Below are positions 1 through 5,277 of a stretch of DNA of 5,703 bases, in pieces (within the stretch, counting starts at the first letter, position 1; every line of letters starts with the position of its first letter). The DNA lies in the NCBI GenBank assembly GCA_007123425.1, contig SKLC01000002.1, positions 1-5,703 on the forward strand. Direction: 5' to 3'. The notes below the pieces were generated by a model. That model was not told the origin of the DNA and made no database searches. It saw only the letters and a list, made by a program, of their open reading frames with translations. A program made the translations under genes and the position numbers. Origin of the DNA: Nitriliruptoraceae bacterium. GTDB lineage: Bacteria; Actinomycetota; Nitriliruptoria; Nitriliruptorales; Nitriliruptoraceae.

Positions 1-21
1 GCCCCCGCTGCGCGCGGGGGC
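1..21 (-). terminator. Hairpin terminator of the osmoprotectant transporter operon
   Basis: A perfect 8-bp inverted repeat (positions 1-8 pair with 14-21, 5-nt loop at 9-13) lies 22 nt beyond the stop codon of the solute-binding protein gene. All stem pairs are G-C. Position and strength fit an intrinsic terminator for the minus-strand operon. Any T-rich tail would lie outside the window, and actinobacterial terminators often lack one. It could also work in both directions if a convergent gene lies to the left. Confidence 0.65.
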
Positions 22-43
22 ACCGAGCGGTGGCGCGGACGGA

Positions 44-1024
44 TCAGATCGCGCCGATCTCGGAGAGGAAGTCGCGGGCGACGTCGCCCGGGTCCTCGTT
101 GTCGGCCGAGACGCGGGCATTGAGCTGCGCCATCGTCTCGTCGTCGAGCTCGGACGCGACCGGCTCGTAGAGGTCGGCCAGCGAGTCGCCGTACTGCTCG
201 TAGATCTCCTCGGTGAACACCGGGGCGACGTTGTAGAGCGGGAAGAAGGACTCGTCGTCCTCGAGCACCGTGAGGTCCAGCGCCGCGATGCGCCCGTCGG
301 TGGTGAAGACCTCACCGAAGTTGCACGGGTCGCGGTCCGCGGTGGCGCTGTAGACCACGCCGGTGTCCAGCACGGTCACGTTGTCGCTGGGGACCTCGCC
401 GCCGTAGTGCTCCTCCATGCCCGGCAGGCCGTCGTCGCGCGCCTCGAACTCGGACTCGACGCACAGCGTCGCCAGATCGGGCTCGTTCTCGGCGAGCTCG
501 AAGAAGTCCGAGATCGTCTCCGGGTTGCCCAGGTCGTCGGCGGCGTCCGACTGGAAGGCGATGCCGTAGGTGTTGTTGAACGGCGTGGGCTCCAGCCAGT
601 ACAGCCCGTGGTCCTCGGCGTCGCGGTCGCGCACGGCCTCGTACTGCTCCACGCGGTCCGGGATGGGCTCGTCCTCGCCGAAGAACGAGATCCAGGCGGT
701 GCCCGTGTACTCCCAGTAGTGGTCGATCTCGCCGGTCTCGAGCGCGGCCCGGGCAGCATCGGTGCCGCCGAGGTTGATCTCGTCGGTCACGTCGACCCCG
801 GCCTCCTCGAGCAGGATGCGCGAGATGTGGCCGAGCACCAGCTGCTCGTCGAAGTCCTTGGAGCCGACGGTGATCGAGGCGTCCTCGAGGTCCTCGGCGC
901 CGGCGTCGACGGCCTCGCCGGCCGTCTCCGGGCCGTCGTCCTCCAGGCCGTTGCCGCAGGCGGTCGCCAGCAGCGCGATGGCGGCCATGCCGCCGAAGAT
1001 CCGGGTCGTTCGTGCATGTCGCAC
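44..1024 (-). CDS. opuCC: OpuC/ProX-type osmoprotectant ABC transporter, lipoprotein solute-binding protein
   Basis: Extracellular, lipid-anchored receptor that captures a compatible solute (glycine betaine, choline, carnitine or similar) and delivers it to the permeases encoded upstream in the operon. The chosen GTG at 1024 gives 326 residues and is preceded by GAAAGGA 5 nt away; a TTG at 1069 would add 15 residues that are not signal-like. The N-terminus has basic residues, a hydrophobic stretch and a lipobox-like LATAC, with Cys23 as the probable lipidated residue. A linker follows with 10 acidic and no basic residues between positions 28 and 50. The fold is the OpuAC/QAT-type substrate-binding domain: SKDFDEQ at 55-61, NLGGT at 84-88, GEIDHYWEYTGTAW at 98-111, and TDGRI with LEDD around 242-257. 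The exact ligand cannot be read from sequence; related QAT receptors bind other trimethylammonium compounds, including ergothioneine. A hairpin separates it from the preceding permease gene. Confidence 0.9.
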   Translation of the reverse strand: MRHARTTRIFGGMAAIALLATACGNGLEDDGPETAGEAVDAGAEDLEDASITVGSKDFDEQLVLGHISRILLEEAGVDVTDEINLGGTDAARAALETGEIDHYWEYTGTAWISFFGEDEPIPDRVEQYEAVRDRDAEDHGLYWLEPTPFNNTYGIAFQSDAADDLGNPETISDFFELAENEPDLATLCVESEFEARDDGLPGMEEHYGGEVPSDNVTVLDTGVVYSATADRDPCNFGEVFTTDGRIAALDLTVLEDDESFFPLYNVAPVFTEEIYEQYGDSLADLYEPVASELDDETMAQLNARVSADNEDPGDVARDFLSEIGAI

Positions 1025-1029
1025 GGGGG

Positions 1030-1036
1030 TCCTTTC
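1030..1036 (-). promoter_or_regulatory. Ribosome binding site that fixes the binding-protein start
   Basis: On the minus strand the sequence reads GAAAGGA, followed by five C residues and the GTG start. It is the only good Shine-Dalgarno match near the candidate starts. It supports the GTG at 1024 over the TTG at 1069. Confidence 0.7.
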
Positions 1037-1071
1037 TTGTCGGGGGTCGTAGTGATCACGAGGTCGCAAGG

Positions 1072-1091
1072 GCCCGCCGCGGTGGGCGGGC
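1072..1091 (-). other. Intercistronic hairpin between permease and binding-protein genes
   Basis: A 7-bp perfect G-C stem (1072-1078 with 1085-1091) and a 6-nt loop lie 11 nt after the permease stop and about 47 nt before the binding-protein start. No U-tract follows on the minus strand, so full termination is not evident. In ABC importer operons such elements often protect or partly uncouple the transcript so that the receptor is made in excess. That role is inferred here, not shown. Confidence 0.45.
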
Positions 1092-1102
1092 GTGCAGGGG
1101 CG

Positions 1103-1924
1103 CTACAGGCCGCGAGGGGTGAGCTTCTCCTCGACGAGCCCGGCGAGGTAGTCGATGAGCAGTGCCAGGACGGCCACCAGCACCGCGCCCGTCATCAGCA
1201 CCGGTGTGCGCCGCAGCTGGAAGCCCTGGAAGATGATGCCGCCGAGGCCGCCGGCGCCGAAGAGGAACGCGAGCGCGGCGGTGCCGACGTTGAGCACCAG
1301 GGCGGTGCGCACCCCGGCGAGGATCACCGGGATCGCCAGCGGCATCTCGATCCTGCGCAGCACGAGCCATTCCGACATCCCCATGCCACGCCCGGCCTCG
1401 AGGATGCTCTCGTCGACCTGCTGGAGGCCGACCATCGTGTTGCGCAGGATGGGCAGGAAGGAGTAGGCGGTCAGGGCGACCACGACCGGGACGATGCCGG
1501 TGCTCGGCAGCGCATCGACCTCGCGGAAGAGGTAGTACAGCAGCGCGAGCAGTCCCAACGACGGGATGGCCTGCCCGGCGTTGCCCAGCCCGATGATGGT
1601 GGGGGCGAAGCGCTGGGTGGCACGTCGGGTGGCGATGATGCCCAACGGCACCGCCAGGATCAGCACGAAGAAGGTGGACAGGGCCGTCAGCTCGATGTGG
1701 CGCAGCGTCTGCGTGCGGATGACGTCGGCGGTCAGCCGACGTGCCTCGACCGAGCCCAGCTCCTGGGACTGCACCCACAGGTAGAGGGTGAGCAGGATCA
1801 GCCCCAGCGCGACGGGCATCCCCGCGTAGCGCAGGAACGTGCGCAGCGGGCTGCGCTGGCCCTCCGGGCGCCCGAGGTCCTCCGGGGCGTCGGGTGTGGG
1901 CTCTGCGGTCGCCAGCTCGCTCAT
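1103..1924 (-). CDS. Osmoprotectant ABC transporter permease, 273 residues
   Basis: Membrane subunit of the OpuC/ProW-type importer, one of two permeases that together form the translocation path. It has about six hydrophobic segments, roughly at 35-51, 77-98, 117-134, 143-163, 197-220 and 245-263. The ATPase-docking EAA loop is clear from Glu176 (EAGRGMG) to Ile192 and MP at 194-195. It is longer than the partner permease because of a soluble, Pro- and acid-rich N-terminal region of about 30 residues plus an extra hydrophobic segment. The ATG at 1924 overlaps the ATPase stop as ATGA. Only a weak GGCCGG precedes it, so translation is probably coupled to the ATPase. It corresponds to the OpuCB/OpuCD (ProW/ProZ) family; which of the two names fits cannot be decided from sequence. 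Family assignment is firm, substrate is not. Confidence 0.92.
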   Translation of the reverse strand: MSELATAEPTPDAPEDLGRPEGQRSPLRTFLRYAGMPVALGLILLTLYLWVQSQELGSVEARRLTADVIRTQTLRHIELTALSTFFVLILAVPLGIIATRRATQRFAPTIIGLGNAGQAIPSLGLLALLYYLFREVDALPSTGIVPVVVALTAYSFLPILRNTMVGLQQVDESILEAGRGMGMSEWLVLRRIEMPLAIPVILAGVRTALVLNVGTAALAFLFGAGGLGGIIFQGFQLRRTPVLMTGAVLVAVLALLIDYLAGLVEEKLTPRGL

Positions 1925-3108
1925 GATCCGGCCAGGCCCGTGGTCGGGTCGACGAGCTTGGCGGCTCGATAGAACTCGTTCGTGGCGTCTCGCATCGCCT
2001 GGATGCTGGCGATGATGACGTCGACGTCCATGATGCCCTGATAGACGCCCTGGCCGTCGATGACGATGGCCACCCCGGCGGAGCCGACGAGCATCTCCTC
2101 GAGCGCATCGGAGAGCGTGGCCTGCGGGCGGACGAAGGCGACCGCCGGGAGCCCCATCCTCGCCACCTCACGTGCGGGGTGGTGGAAGTCGGGAGCCCGC
2201 AGCCACCGCACCGGGCGGTCCCGGTCGTCGAGGACGAGCAGCGCCGTCCAGTCCGAGTCCGCGAGCCGCTGCCGGAGCACCTCGGGCGAGTCGTCGAGCC
2301 GTCCGGTGGGGCAGTCGGTGAGCCAGTCGACGTCGCGCACGCGGGAGAGCTTGAGGCGCTTGAGCGTCGCGCCGGAGCCGACGAAATCCTCGACGAACTC
2401 GTTCGCGGGCTGGGTGAGGATCTCCTCGGGCGTCGCGAATTGGGCGATGTGGGACTGCTCGCGCAGGATCGCGATGCGGTCGCCCATCTTGATGGCCTCG
2501 TCGATGTCATGGGTGACGAAGACGATGGTCTTCTTGAGCTCCTCCTGCAGGCGCAGGAACTCGTTCTGCAGGCGGGTGCGCGTGATGGGGTCGATCGCGC
2601 CGAAGGGCTCGTCCATGAGCAGCACGGGCGGGTCGGCGGCCAGGGCGCGAGCCACGCCCACACGCTGGCGCTGCCCGCCCGAGAGCTCCTTGGGGTAGCG
2701 GTCGCGGTAGAGGTCGGGGTCGAGGCCGACGATCTCGAGGAGCTCGTCGGTGCGTGCGGTGATGCGGTCCTTGTCCCAGCCGAGCAGCCGCGGCACGGTC
2801 GCCACGTTGTCGCTGATCGTGACGTGGGGGAAGAGCCCGATCTGCTGGATGACGTAGCCGATCCCGCGCCGCAGCTCGTCGGGGTCGACGTCGGTCACGT
2901 CCTCGCCATCGATGATGATGTGGCCCGACGTCGGCTCGATGATGCGGTTGATCATCTTCAGGCTGGTCGTCTTGCCGCAGCCCGACGGGCCGACGAAGAC
3001 GACGATCTCGCCGCGGGGCACGCGCATCGTCAGCCGGTCGACGGCCGGCTCGGCCTGCCCCGGGAACCGCTTGGTGAGCTCCTCGAGCTGGATCATGTCG
3101 TCACTCAC
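1921..3108 (-). CDS. opuCA: Osmoprotectant ABC transporter ATPase with C-terminal CBS pair
   Basis: Cytoplasmic ATP-hydrolysing subunit of the importer. All nucleotide-binding motifs are intact: Walker A GPSGCGKTT at 40-48, Q-loop at 88-89 (YVIQQIGLFPH), signature LSGGQ at 142-146, Walker B VLLMDEP at 162-168 with catalytic Glu167, D-loop at 170-173 and switch His200. The C-terminal 140 residues form two CBS repeats, a weaker one at about 255-308 and a clearer one at about 316-369, then a short polar tail. In this family the CBS pair is the regulatory module: it gates OpuA by ionic strength and binds cyclic di-AMP in some OpuCA proteins. Which signal applies here is unknown. The GTG start overlaps the upstream permease stop by 8 nt and has GAGG 5 nt before it. 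An ATG four codons later (residue 5, MIQLEEL) matches the usual family N-terminus and is a real alternative. Confidence 0.94.
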   Translation of the reverse strand: MSDDMIQLEELTKRFPGQAEPAVDRLTMRVPRGEIVVFVGPSGCGKTTSLKMINRIIEPTSGHIIIDGEDVTDVDPDELRRGIGYVIQQIGLFPHVTISDNVATVPRLLGWDKDRITARTDELLEIVGLDPDLYRDRYPKELSGGQRQRVGVARALAADPPVLLMDEPFGAIDPITRTRLQNEFLRLQEELKKTIVFVTHDIDEAIKMGDRIAILREQSHIAQFATPEEILTQPANEFVEDFVGSGATLKRLKLSRVRDVDWLTDCPTGRLDDSPEVLRQRLADSDWTALLVLDDRDRPVRWLRAPDFHHPAREVARMGLPAVAFVRPQATLSDALEEMLVGSAGVAIVIDGQGVYQGIMDVDVIIASIQAMRDATNEFYRAAKLVDPTTGLAGS

Positions 3109-3760
3109 GGATGCCTCGTGGGATCGTCAGACGGCCGATGGCGAGATAGAGCAGGTCGAGCAGCAGCGCGAGCAGCACGATCATGACGGTGCCGCCGAGC
3201 AGGGCGTTGAGCGCGCCGGGGCTGCCGATGCGGCGGATGCCGTTCTGGTAGATCTCCTGGCCGAGCCCGGGGCCGCCGACCAGCGCGGCGATCGCGGCGA
3301 TGCCCACCACCAGCAGCGTGGCCACGCGCACGCCGGCCAGCACCACGGGCCAGGCGTTGGGCAGCTCGATGCGCAGCAGCCGAGTGGTGCCGCCCATCCC
3401 CATGCCCTTGGCGGACTCGACGACGGCCTGGTCGACGGAGTTGAGCCCGGACACGGTGTTGCGCACGATCGGGAGCAGCGAGTACATCACCAGGGCGACC
3501 CAGGCCGGCGTGGCGCCGATGCCCACCAGGGGGATCAGCAGCGCGAACAGCGCCAGGGACGGGATCGTGAGAAAGATCGAGGCGGTGTTGAGGATCGCGG
3601 GGGCGAGCCAGTCCACGCGGTGTGCGGTGATCCCCAGCGCCAGCCCCAGCAGGACCGCGACCCCGACGCTGGCACCGACCAGGACCAGGTGCTCGACCGC
3701 CATCTCGAGCAGCCGCGCCTGGCGGGACGGGTCTGCCAGATAGTCGGTGAAGAAACTCAC
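3101..3760 (-). CDS. Osmoprotectant ABC transporter permease, 219 residues, first gene of the operon
   Basis: Membrane subunit of the OpuC/ProW-type importer and partner of the second permease encoded downstream. Five or six hydrophobic segments are visible (about 24-45, 55-80, 86-100, 137-162 and 186-209). The EAA docking loop is textbook: Glu115-Ser-Ala, Gly121, Ile131, Leu133-Pro134. The reading frame stays open upstream to 3922, but that extension is Arg/Pro-rich and unlike the family. The GTG at 3760 has GGAAG 7 nt ahead and gives the usual length of small OpuCB-like permeases. The stop lies inside the start of the ATPase gene (8-nt overlap), so the two are probably translated together. 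A promoter-like sequence lies about 125 nt upstream, making this the lead gene of the four-gene operon. Subtype name left open. Confidence 0.9.
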   Translation of the reverse strand: MSFFTDYLADPSRQARLLEMAVEHLVLVGASVGVAVLLGLALGITAHRVDWLAPAILNTASIFLTIPSLALFALLIPLVGIGATPAWVALVMYSLLPIVRNTVSGLNSVDQAVVESAKGMGMGGTTRLLRIELPNAWPVVLAGVRVATLLVVGIAAIAALVGGPGLGQEIYQNGIRRIGSPGALNALLGGTVMIVLLALLLDLLYLAIGRLTIPRGIRE

Positions 3761-3767
3761 GTGGTCG

Positions 3768-3772
3768 CTTCC
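3768..3772 (-). promoter_or_regulatory. Ribosome binding site for the first permease
   Basis: GGAAG on the minus strand, 7 nt before the GTG at 3760. It is the main reason for choosing this start over the longer open frame that continues upstream to 3922. Confidence 0.6.
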
Positions 3773-3790
3773 ACTCGGCGTACGGCGTCG

Positions 3791-3857
3791 GCGCCGCCCC
3801 GGCCCGCGGGGCCAGCGGCGCGTGGAGGCCTGTGCGGCGACGTGCCCCGGGTCGCCG
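3791..3857 (-). other. GC-rich structured 5' leader of the transporter operon
   Basis: Two hairpins can be drawn in the untranslated leader. One pairs 3835-3841 with 3851-3857 (7 bp, 9-nt loop). The other pairs 3791-3797 with 3815-3821 (7 bp) around a further GC-rich inner repeat. The second ends about 20 nt before the ribosome binding site. I recognise no riboswitch class. The fold could simply reflect high GC content. Confidence 0.35.
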
Positions 3858-3884
3858 GTCTCCACTACCGCGCTCGTTGCACGA

Positions 3885-3914
3885 ACGGTAGATCCCATCC
3901 CGGCCGATGGCCAA
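3885..3914 (-). promoter_or_regulatory. Probable sigma-70-type promoter of the osmoprotectant operon
   Basis: On the minus strand a -35 TTGGCC (3909-3914) and a -10 TACCGT (3885-3890, fits TANNNT) are separated by 18 nt. The start of transcription would be near 3878, giving a leader of about 118 nt. A short inverted repeat (TCGT-TGC-ACGA at 3874-3884) abuts the -10 and covers the predicted start, where a repressor could sit. The call rests on motif match and position only. Confidence 0.45.
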
Positions 3915-3969
3915 CTGGACATGGCGTGGCGGCCCCGGGCGTGGAGGGCAGGCGCGGTGCGGTGGTGGG

Positions 3970-3975
3970 TAGGCT
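3970..3975 (+). promoter_or_regulatory. Possible -10 box of the tRNA-Leu gene
   Basis: TAGGCT fits the actinobacterial TANNNT -10 pattern and lies 40 nt before the mature tRNA. No recognisable -35 element is found 16-18 nt upstream, so this is weak. Confidence 0.3.
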
Positions 3976-3986
3976 CGCGCCGCCAC

Positions 3987-4008
3987 CCGCGCCCGCCTTC
4001 GGGCGCGG
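3987..4008 (+). other. Strong GC hairpin immediately 5' of tRNA-Leu
   Basis: A perfect 9-bp stem (3987-3995 with 4000-4008) with a 4-nt loop lies 7 nt before the first base of the tRNA. An outer 4-bp helix (3979-3982 with 4009-4012) can stack on it across an asymmetric loop. It lies between two divergent transcription units, so there is no obvious gene for it to terminate. If the tRNA transcript starts near 3982, this is its 5' leader. Confidence 0.5.
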
Positions 4009-4015
4009 CGGCTGG

Positions 4016-4099
4016 GCCCCCGTGCTGGAATCGGCAGACAGGGCGGACTCAAAATCCGCTGCCCTCACGGGCGTGTGGGTTCAAATCCCACCGGGGGTA
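4016..4099 (+). tRNA. tRNA-Leu, anticodon CAA
   Basis: Complete 84-nt class II tRNA decoding UUG leucine codons. The acceptor stem pairs 4016-4022 with 4092-4098 (seven pairs, one G-U at the end), with discriminator A at 4099. The D-stem is CTG/CAG (4025-4027 with 4035-4037). The anticodon arm is 4043-4059 with CAA at 4050-4052. The long variable arm typical of leucine tRNAs has a GCCC/GGGC stem (4061-4064 with 4069-4072). The T-arm is GTGGG/CCCAC around TTCAAAT (4075-4091). The bases after the discriminator read CCG, so the 3' CCA is not encoded and must be added by CCA-adding enzyme, as is common in actinomycetes. Confidence 0.97.
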
Positions 4100-4158
4100 C
4101 CGCGAGCGACGGTCGTGCTGGACGGCGCGTCGGGGGCGTGCGCCTCCCAGTGCGGTGT

Positions 4159-4188
4159 TTGGCGCCCCGGTGCGGCCGCGAGTACGGT
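4159..4188 (+). promoter_or_regulatory. Possible promoter of the coiled-coil/response-regulator unit
   Basis: A -35-like TTGGCG (4159-4164) and a -10 TACGGT (4183-4188) are 18 nt apart. Transcription would begin near 4195, about 73-100 nt before the likely start codons. A perfect 12-bp palindrome (4205-4216) lies just downstream of that point. The 4100-4267 interval otherwise holds only the short downstream flank of the tRNA. Motif-based call only. Confidence 0.38.
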
Positions 4189-4267
4189 TGCACGTCCGAG
4201 CGGCCGGTCGCGACCGCGAGACGACCTGCCATTCCTCGACCGCGGCGCCGATCAGCCGCCTGCCGGT

Positions 4268-4597
4268 GTGACGAGAGGCACGGCGACGGTCAGCGTGCGA
4301 GAGTCGACGAAGGTGCGCGAGCGCCTTACGCGGGTCCAGGAGCACCTCAAGCGGGTCCGCGCGAGCGAGCGTGTGCTCGACGAGCAGGTCGCCCACCTCG
4401 ATGAGCTCGCGGCCGAGGCGGAGACCCGCCGCCTGGTCGCCCGGACGCCGCTGGCCGACCGCGAGTGGCAGCAAGCACGCACGGACCTCGACCGGCACGC
4501 CGCGCTGCTCGAGGAGGCACGCCGCAAGGAGGAGGGACTGCTCGTCGAGCGGGACCGACTGCTTGAGCGGCTGTTGGAGCTGGAGGGACCGAGTTGA
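4268..4597 (+). CDS. Small coiled-coil protein of unknown function, upstream partner of the ANTAR regulator
   Basis: I do not recognise a named family. The product is up to 109 residues, very rich in Leu, Glu, Arg and Ala, with no signal peptide or membrane segment, so it is probably cytoplasmic. Two helices are likely. The first (about 13-58) has clean heptad spacing, with L20, V23, L27, V30, L37, V41, L44 and L47 on the a/d positions. A Thr-Pro break at 60-61 is followed by a second helix (about 63-106) with a leucine-rich end. An antiparallel coiled-coil hairpin or a dimer would fit. The start is uncertain: GTG at 4268, 4295 (100 residues) or 4313 (94 residues) are all in frame and none has a good ribosome binding site. 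The heptads begin after all three. The stop overlaps the TTG start of the response regulator as TTGA, so the two are probably co-expressed. That points to, but does not prove, a shared role. Confidence 0.7.
   Translation: MTRGTATVSVRESTKVRERLTRVQEHLKRVRASERVLDEQVAHLDELAAEAETRRLVARTPLADREWQQARTDLDRHAALLEEARRKEEGLLVERDRLLERLLELEGPS
4582..4587 (+). promoter_or_regulatory. Ribosome binding site that fixes the TTG start of the response regulator
   Basis: GGAGGG ends 6 nt before the TTG at 4594, inside the last codons of the coiled-coil gene. It is the strongest Shine-Dalgarno match on the plus strand here, and it supports the rare TTG start, for which no in-frame ATG or GTG gives a sensible replacement. 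Confidence 0.75.
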
Positions 4598-5220
4598 CCG
4601 AGACGCCGCCCGACACGTCCGCCGCTTCCAGCGACGAGGCCCCGACCCGCCCCACGCGCGTGCTGATCGCCGAGGACGAGGCGCTGATCCGCCTCGATCT
4701 CAAGGAGATGCTGCAGGAGGAGGGCTTCGAGGTCGTGGCGGAGGTCGCCGACGGCGCCTCGGCGGTGCGGCTGACCCGCGAGCTCAGCCCCGACCTGGTG
4801 ATCCTCGACATCAAGATGCCCGTGATGGACGGCATCCAGGCCGCCGAGGAGATCGCCAAGGAGCGCCGGGCCGCGATCCTCATCCTGACGGCGTTCAGCC
4901 AGCGCGACCTGGTCGAGAAGGCGCGCCGGGCCGGCGCCATGGCCTACCTCGTCAAGCCCTTCCAGAAGCACGACCTGCTGCCCGCGGTCGAGATCGCGGC
5001 GGGCCGCTTCCGCGAGATGTCGGGCCTGGAGAGCGAGGTCGACGACCTGCAGGGGCGCCTCGACGCCCGCAAGGTCGTCGAGCGCGCGAAGGGGCTGCTT
5101 CAGGAGCACGAGGGGCTCTCGGAGGCGGACGCCTTCCGGTTCGTGCAGCGGCAGGCGATGGAGCGCCGGGTGACCATGCGCGAGGTGGCCGAGCAGGTCA
5201 TCGAGCGCCTCGAGGGCTGA
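4594..5220 (+). CDS. pdtaR: PdtaR-like response regulator with receiver and RNA-binding ANTAR domain
   Basis: Cytoplasmic two-component response regulator of 208 residues that acts on RNA rather than DNA. After about 20 disordered residues comes a CheY-like receiver (22-138): acidic pocket Glu27-Asp28, phosphoacceptor Asp72 in VILDIKMP, Thr99, and Lys121 in VKPF. A coiled-coil linker (about 140-165) leads into an ANTAR domain (about 155-206), recognisable by RKVVERAKGLLQ, the conserved alanines around SEADAFRFVQRQAM, and VTMREVAEQVI. Length, layout and motifs such as LTAFSQRDLVE and AGAMAYLVKPF match mycobacterial PdtaR (Rv1626) closely. In that family the kinase PdtaS is encoded elsewhere in the genome, which fits the lack of a kinase here. 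Phosphorylation is expected to drive dimerisation and binding of paired RNA stem-loops that block termination or ribosome access. Targets here are unknown. The TTG start overlaps the stop of the coiled-coil gene, and a hairpin terminator follows. Confidence 0.93.
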   Translation: MTETPPDTSAASSDEAPTRPTRVLIAEDEALIRLDLKEMLQEEGFEVVAEVADGASAVRLTRELSPDLVILDIKMPVMDGIQAAEEIAKERRAAILILTAFSQRDLVEKARRAGAMAYLVKPFQKHDLLPAVEIAAGRFREMSGLESEVDDLQGRLDARKVVERAKGLLQEHEGLSEADAFRFVQRQAMERRVTMREVAEQVIERLEG

Positions 5221-5246
5221 GGCCGGCCACGGACCTGGACACCTCG

Positions 5247-5277
5247 CACGGGCCGCCCGCGGTGCGGACGGCCCGTG
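5247..5277 (+). terminator. Hairpin terminator of the response-regulator unit
   Basis: A perfect 9-bp stem (5247-5255 with 5269-5277) encloses a further 4-bp helix (5257-5260 with 5264-5267) closed by a 3-nt loop, with one mismatch between the two. It starts 26 nt after the pdtaR stop. There is no T-run after it, which is common for GC-rich actinomycete terminators. It may also serve the convergent gene from the right. Confidence 0.65.

Noticed and set aside
1007..1016. 10-bp sequence shared (inverted) with the opu promoter region at 3878-3887
   Set aside because: Many 10-bp matches are expected by chance in 5.7 kb of GC-rich DNA, and this one lies within the coding sequence of a signal peptide.
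1025..1102. Separate promoter for the binding-protein gene (TTGCGA at 1064-1069 as a -35)
   Set aside because: No TANNNT box is found at the right distance.
407..1972. Long plus-strand open frame of 521 codons opposite the binding protein and second permease
   Set aside because: It is antisense to two clear transporter genes, its translation is low-complexity Gly/Val/Arg/Gln-rich with no domain, and long antisense frames are routine at this GC content.
3761..3922. N-terminal extension of the first permease to a start at 3922
   Set aside because: The extra 54 residues are Arg/Pro-rich and unlike the family, and would cover the predicted promoter and leader. The GTG at 3760 has its own ribosome binding site and gives the family length.
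4124..4144. Hairpin GGCGC/GCGCC after the tRNA, considered as a tRNA terminator
   Set aside because: Only 5 Watson-Crick pairs plus possible G-U pairs, a large loop and no T-run; too weak to call.
2912..4267. Plus-strand open frame running from the ATPase region through the tRNA into the coiled-coil gene
   Set aside because: It crosses a complete tRNA gene and is antisense to the permease. Only the part after about 4268 looks like protein, so it was trimmed to that.
4049..4498. Minus-strand open frame overlapping the tRNA and the coiled-coil gene
   Set aside because: It runs through the tRNA antisense and has no recognisable domain. The opposite frame has coiled-coil heptads and a coupled downstream gene.
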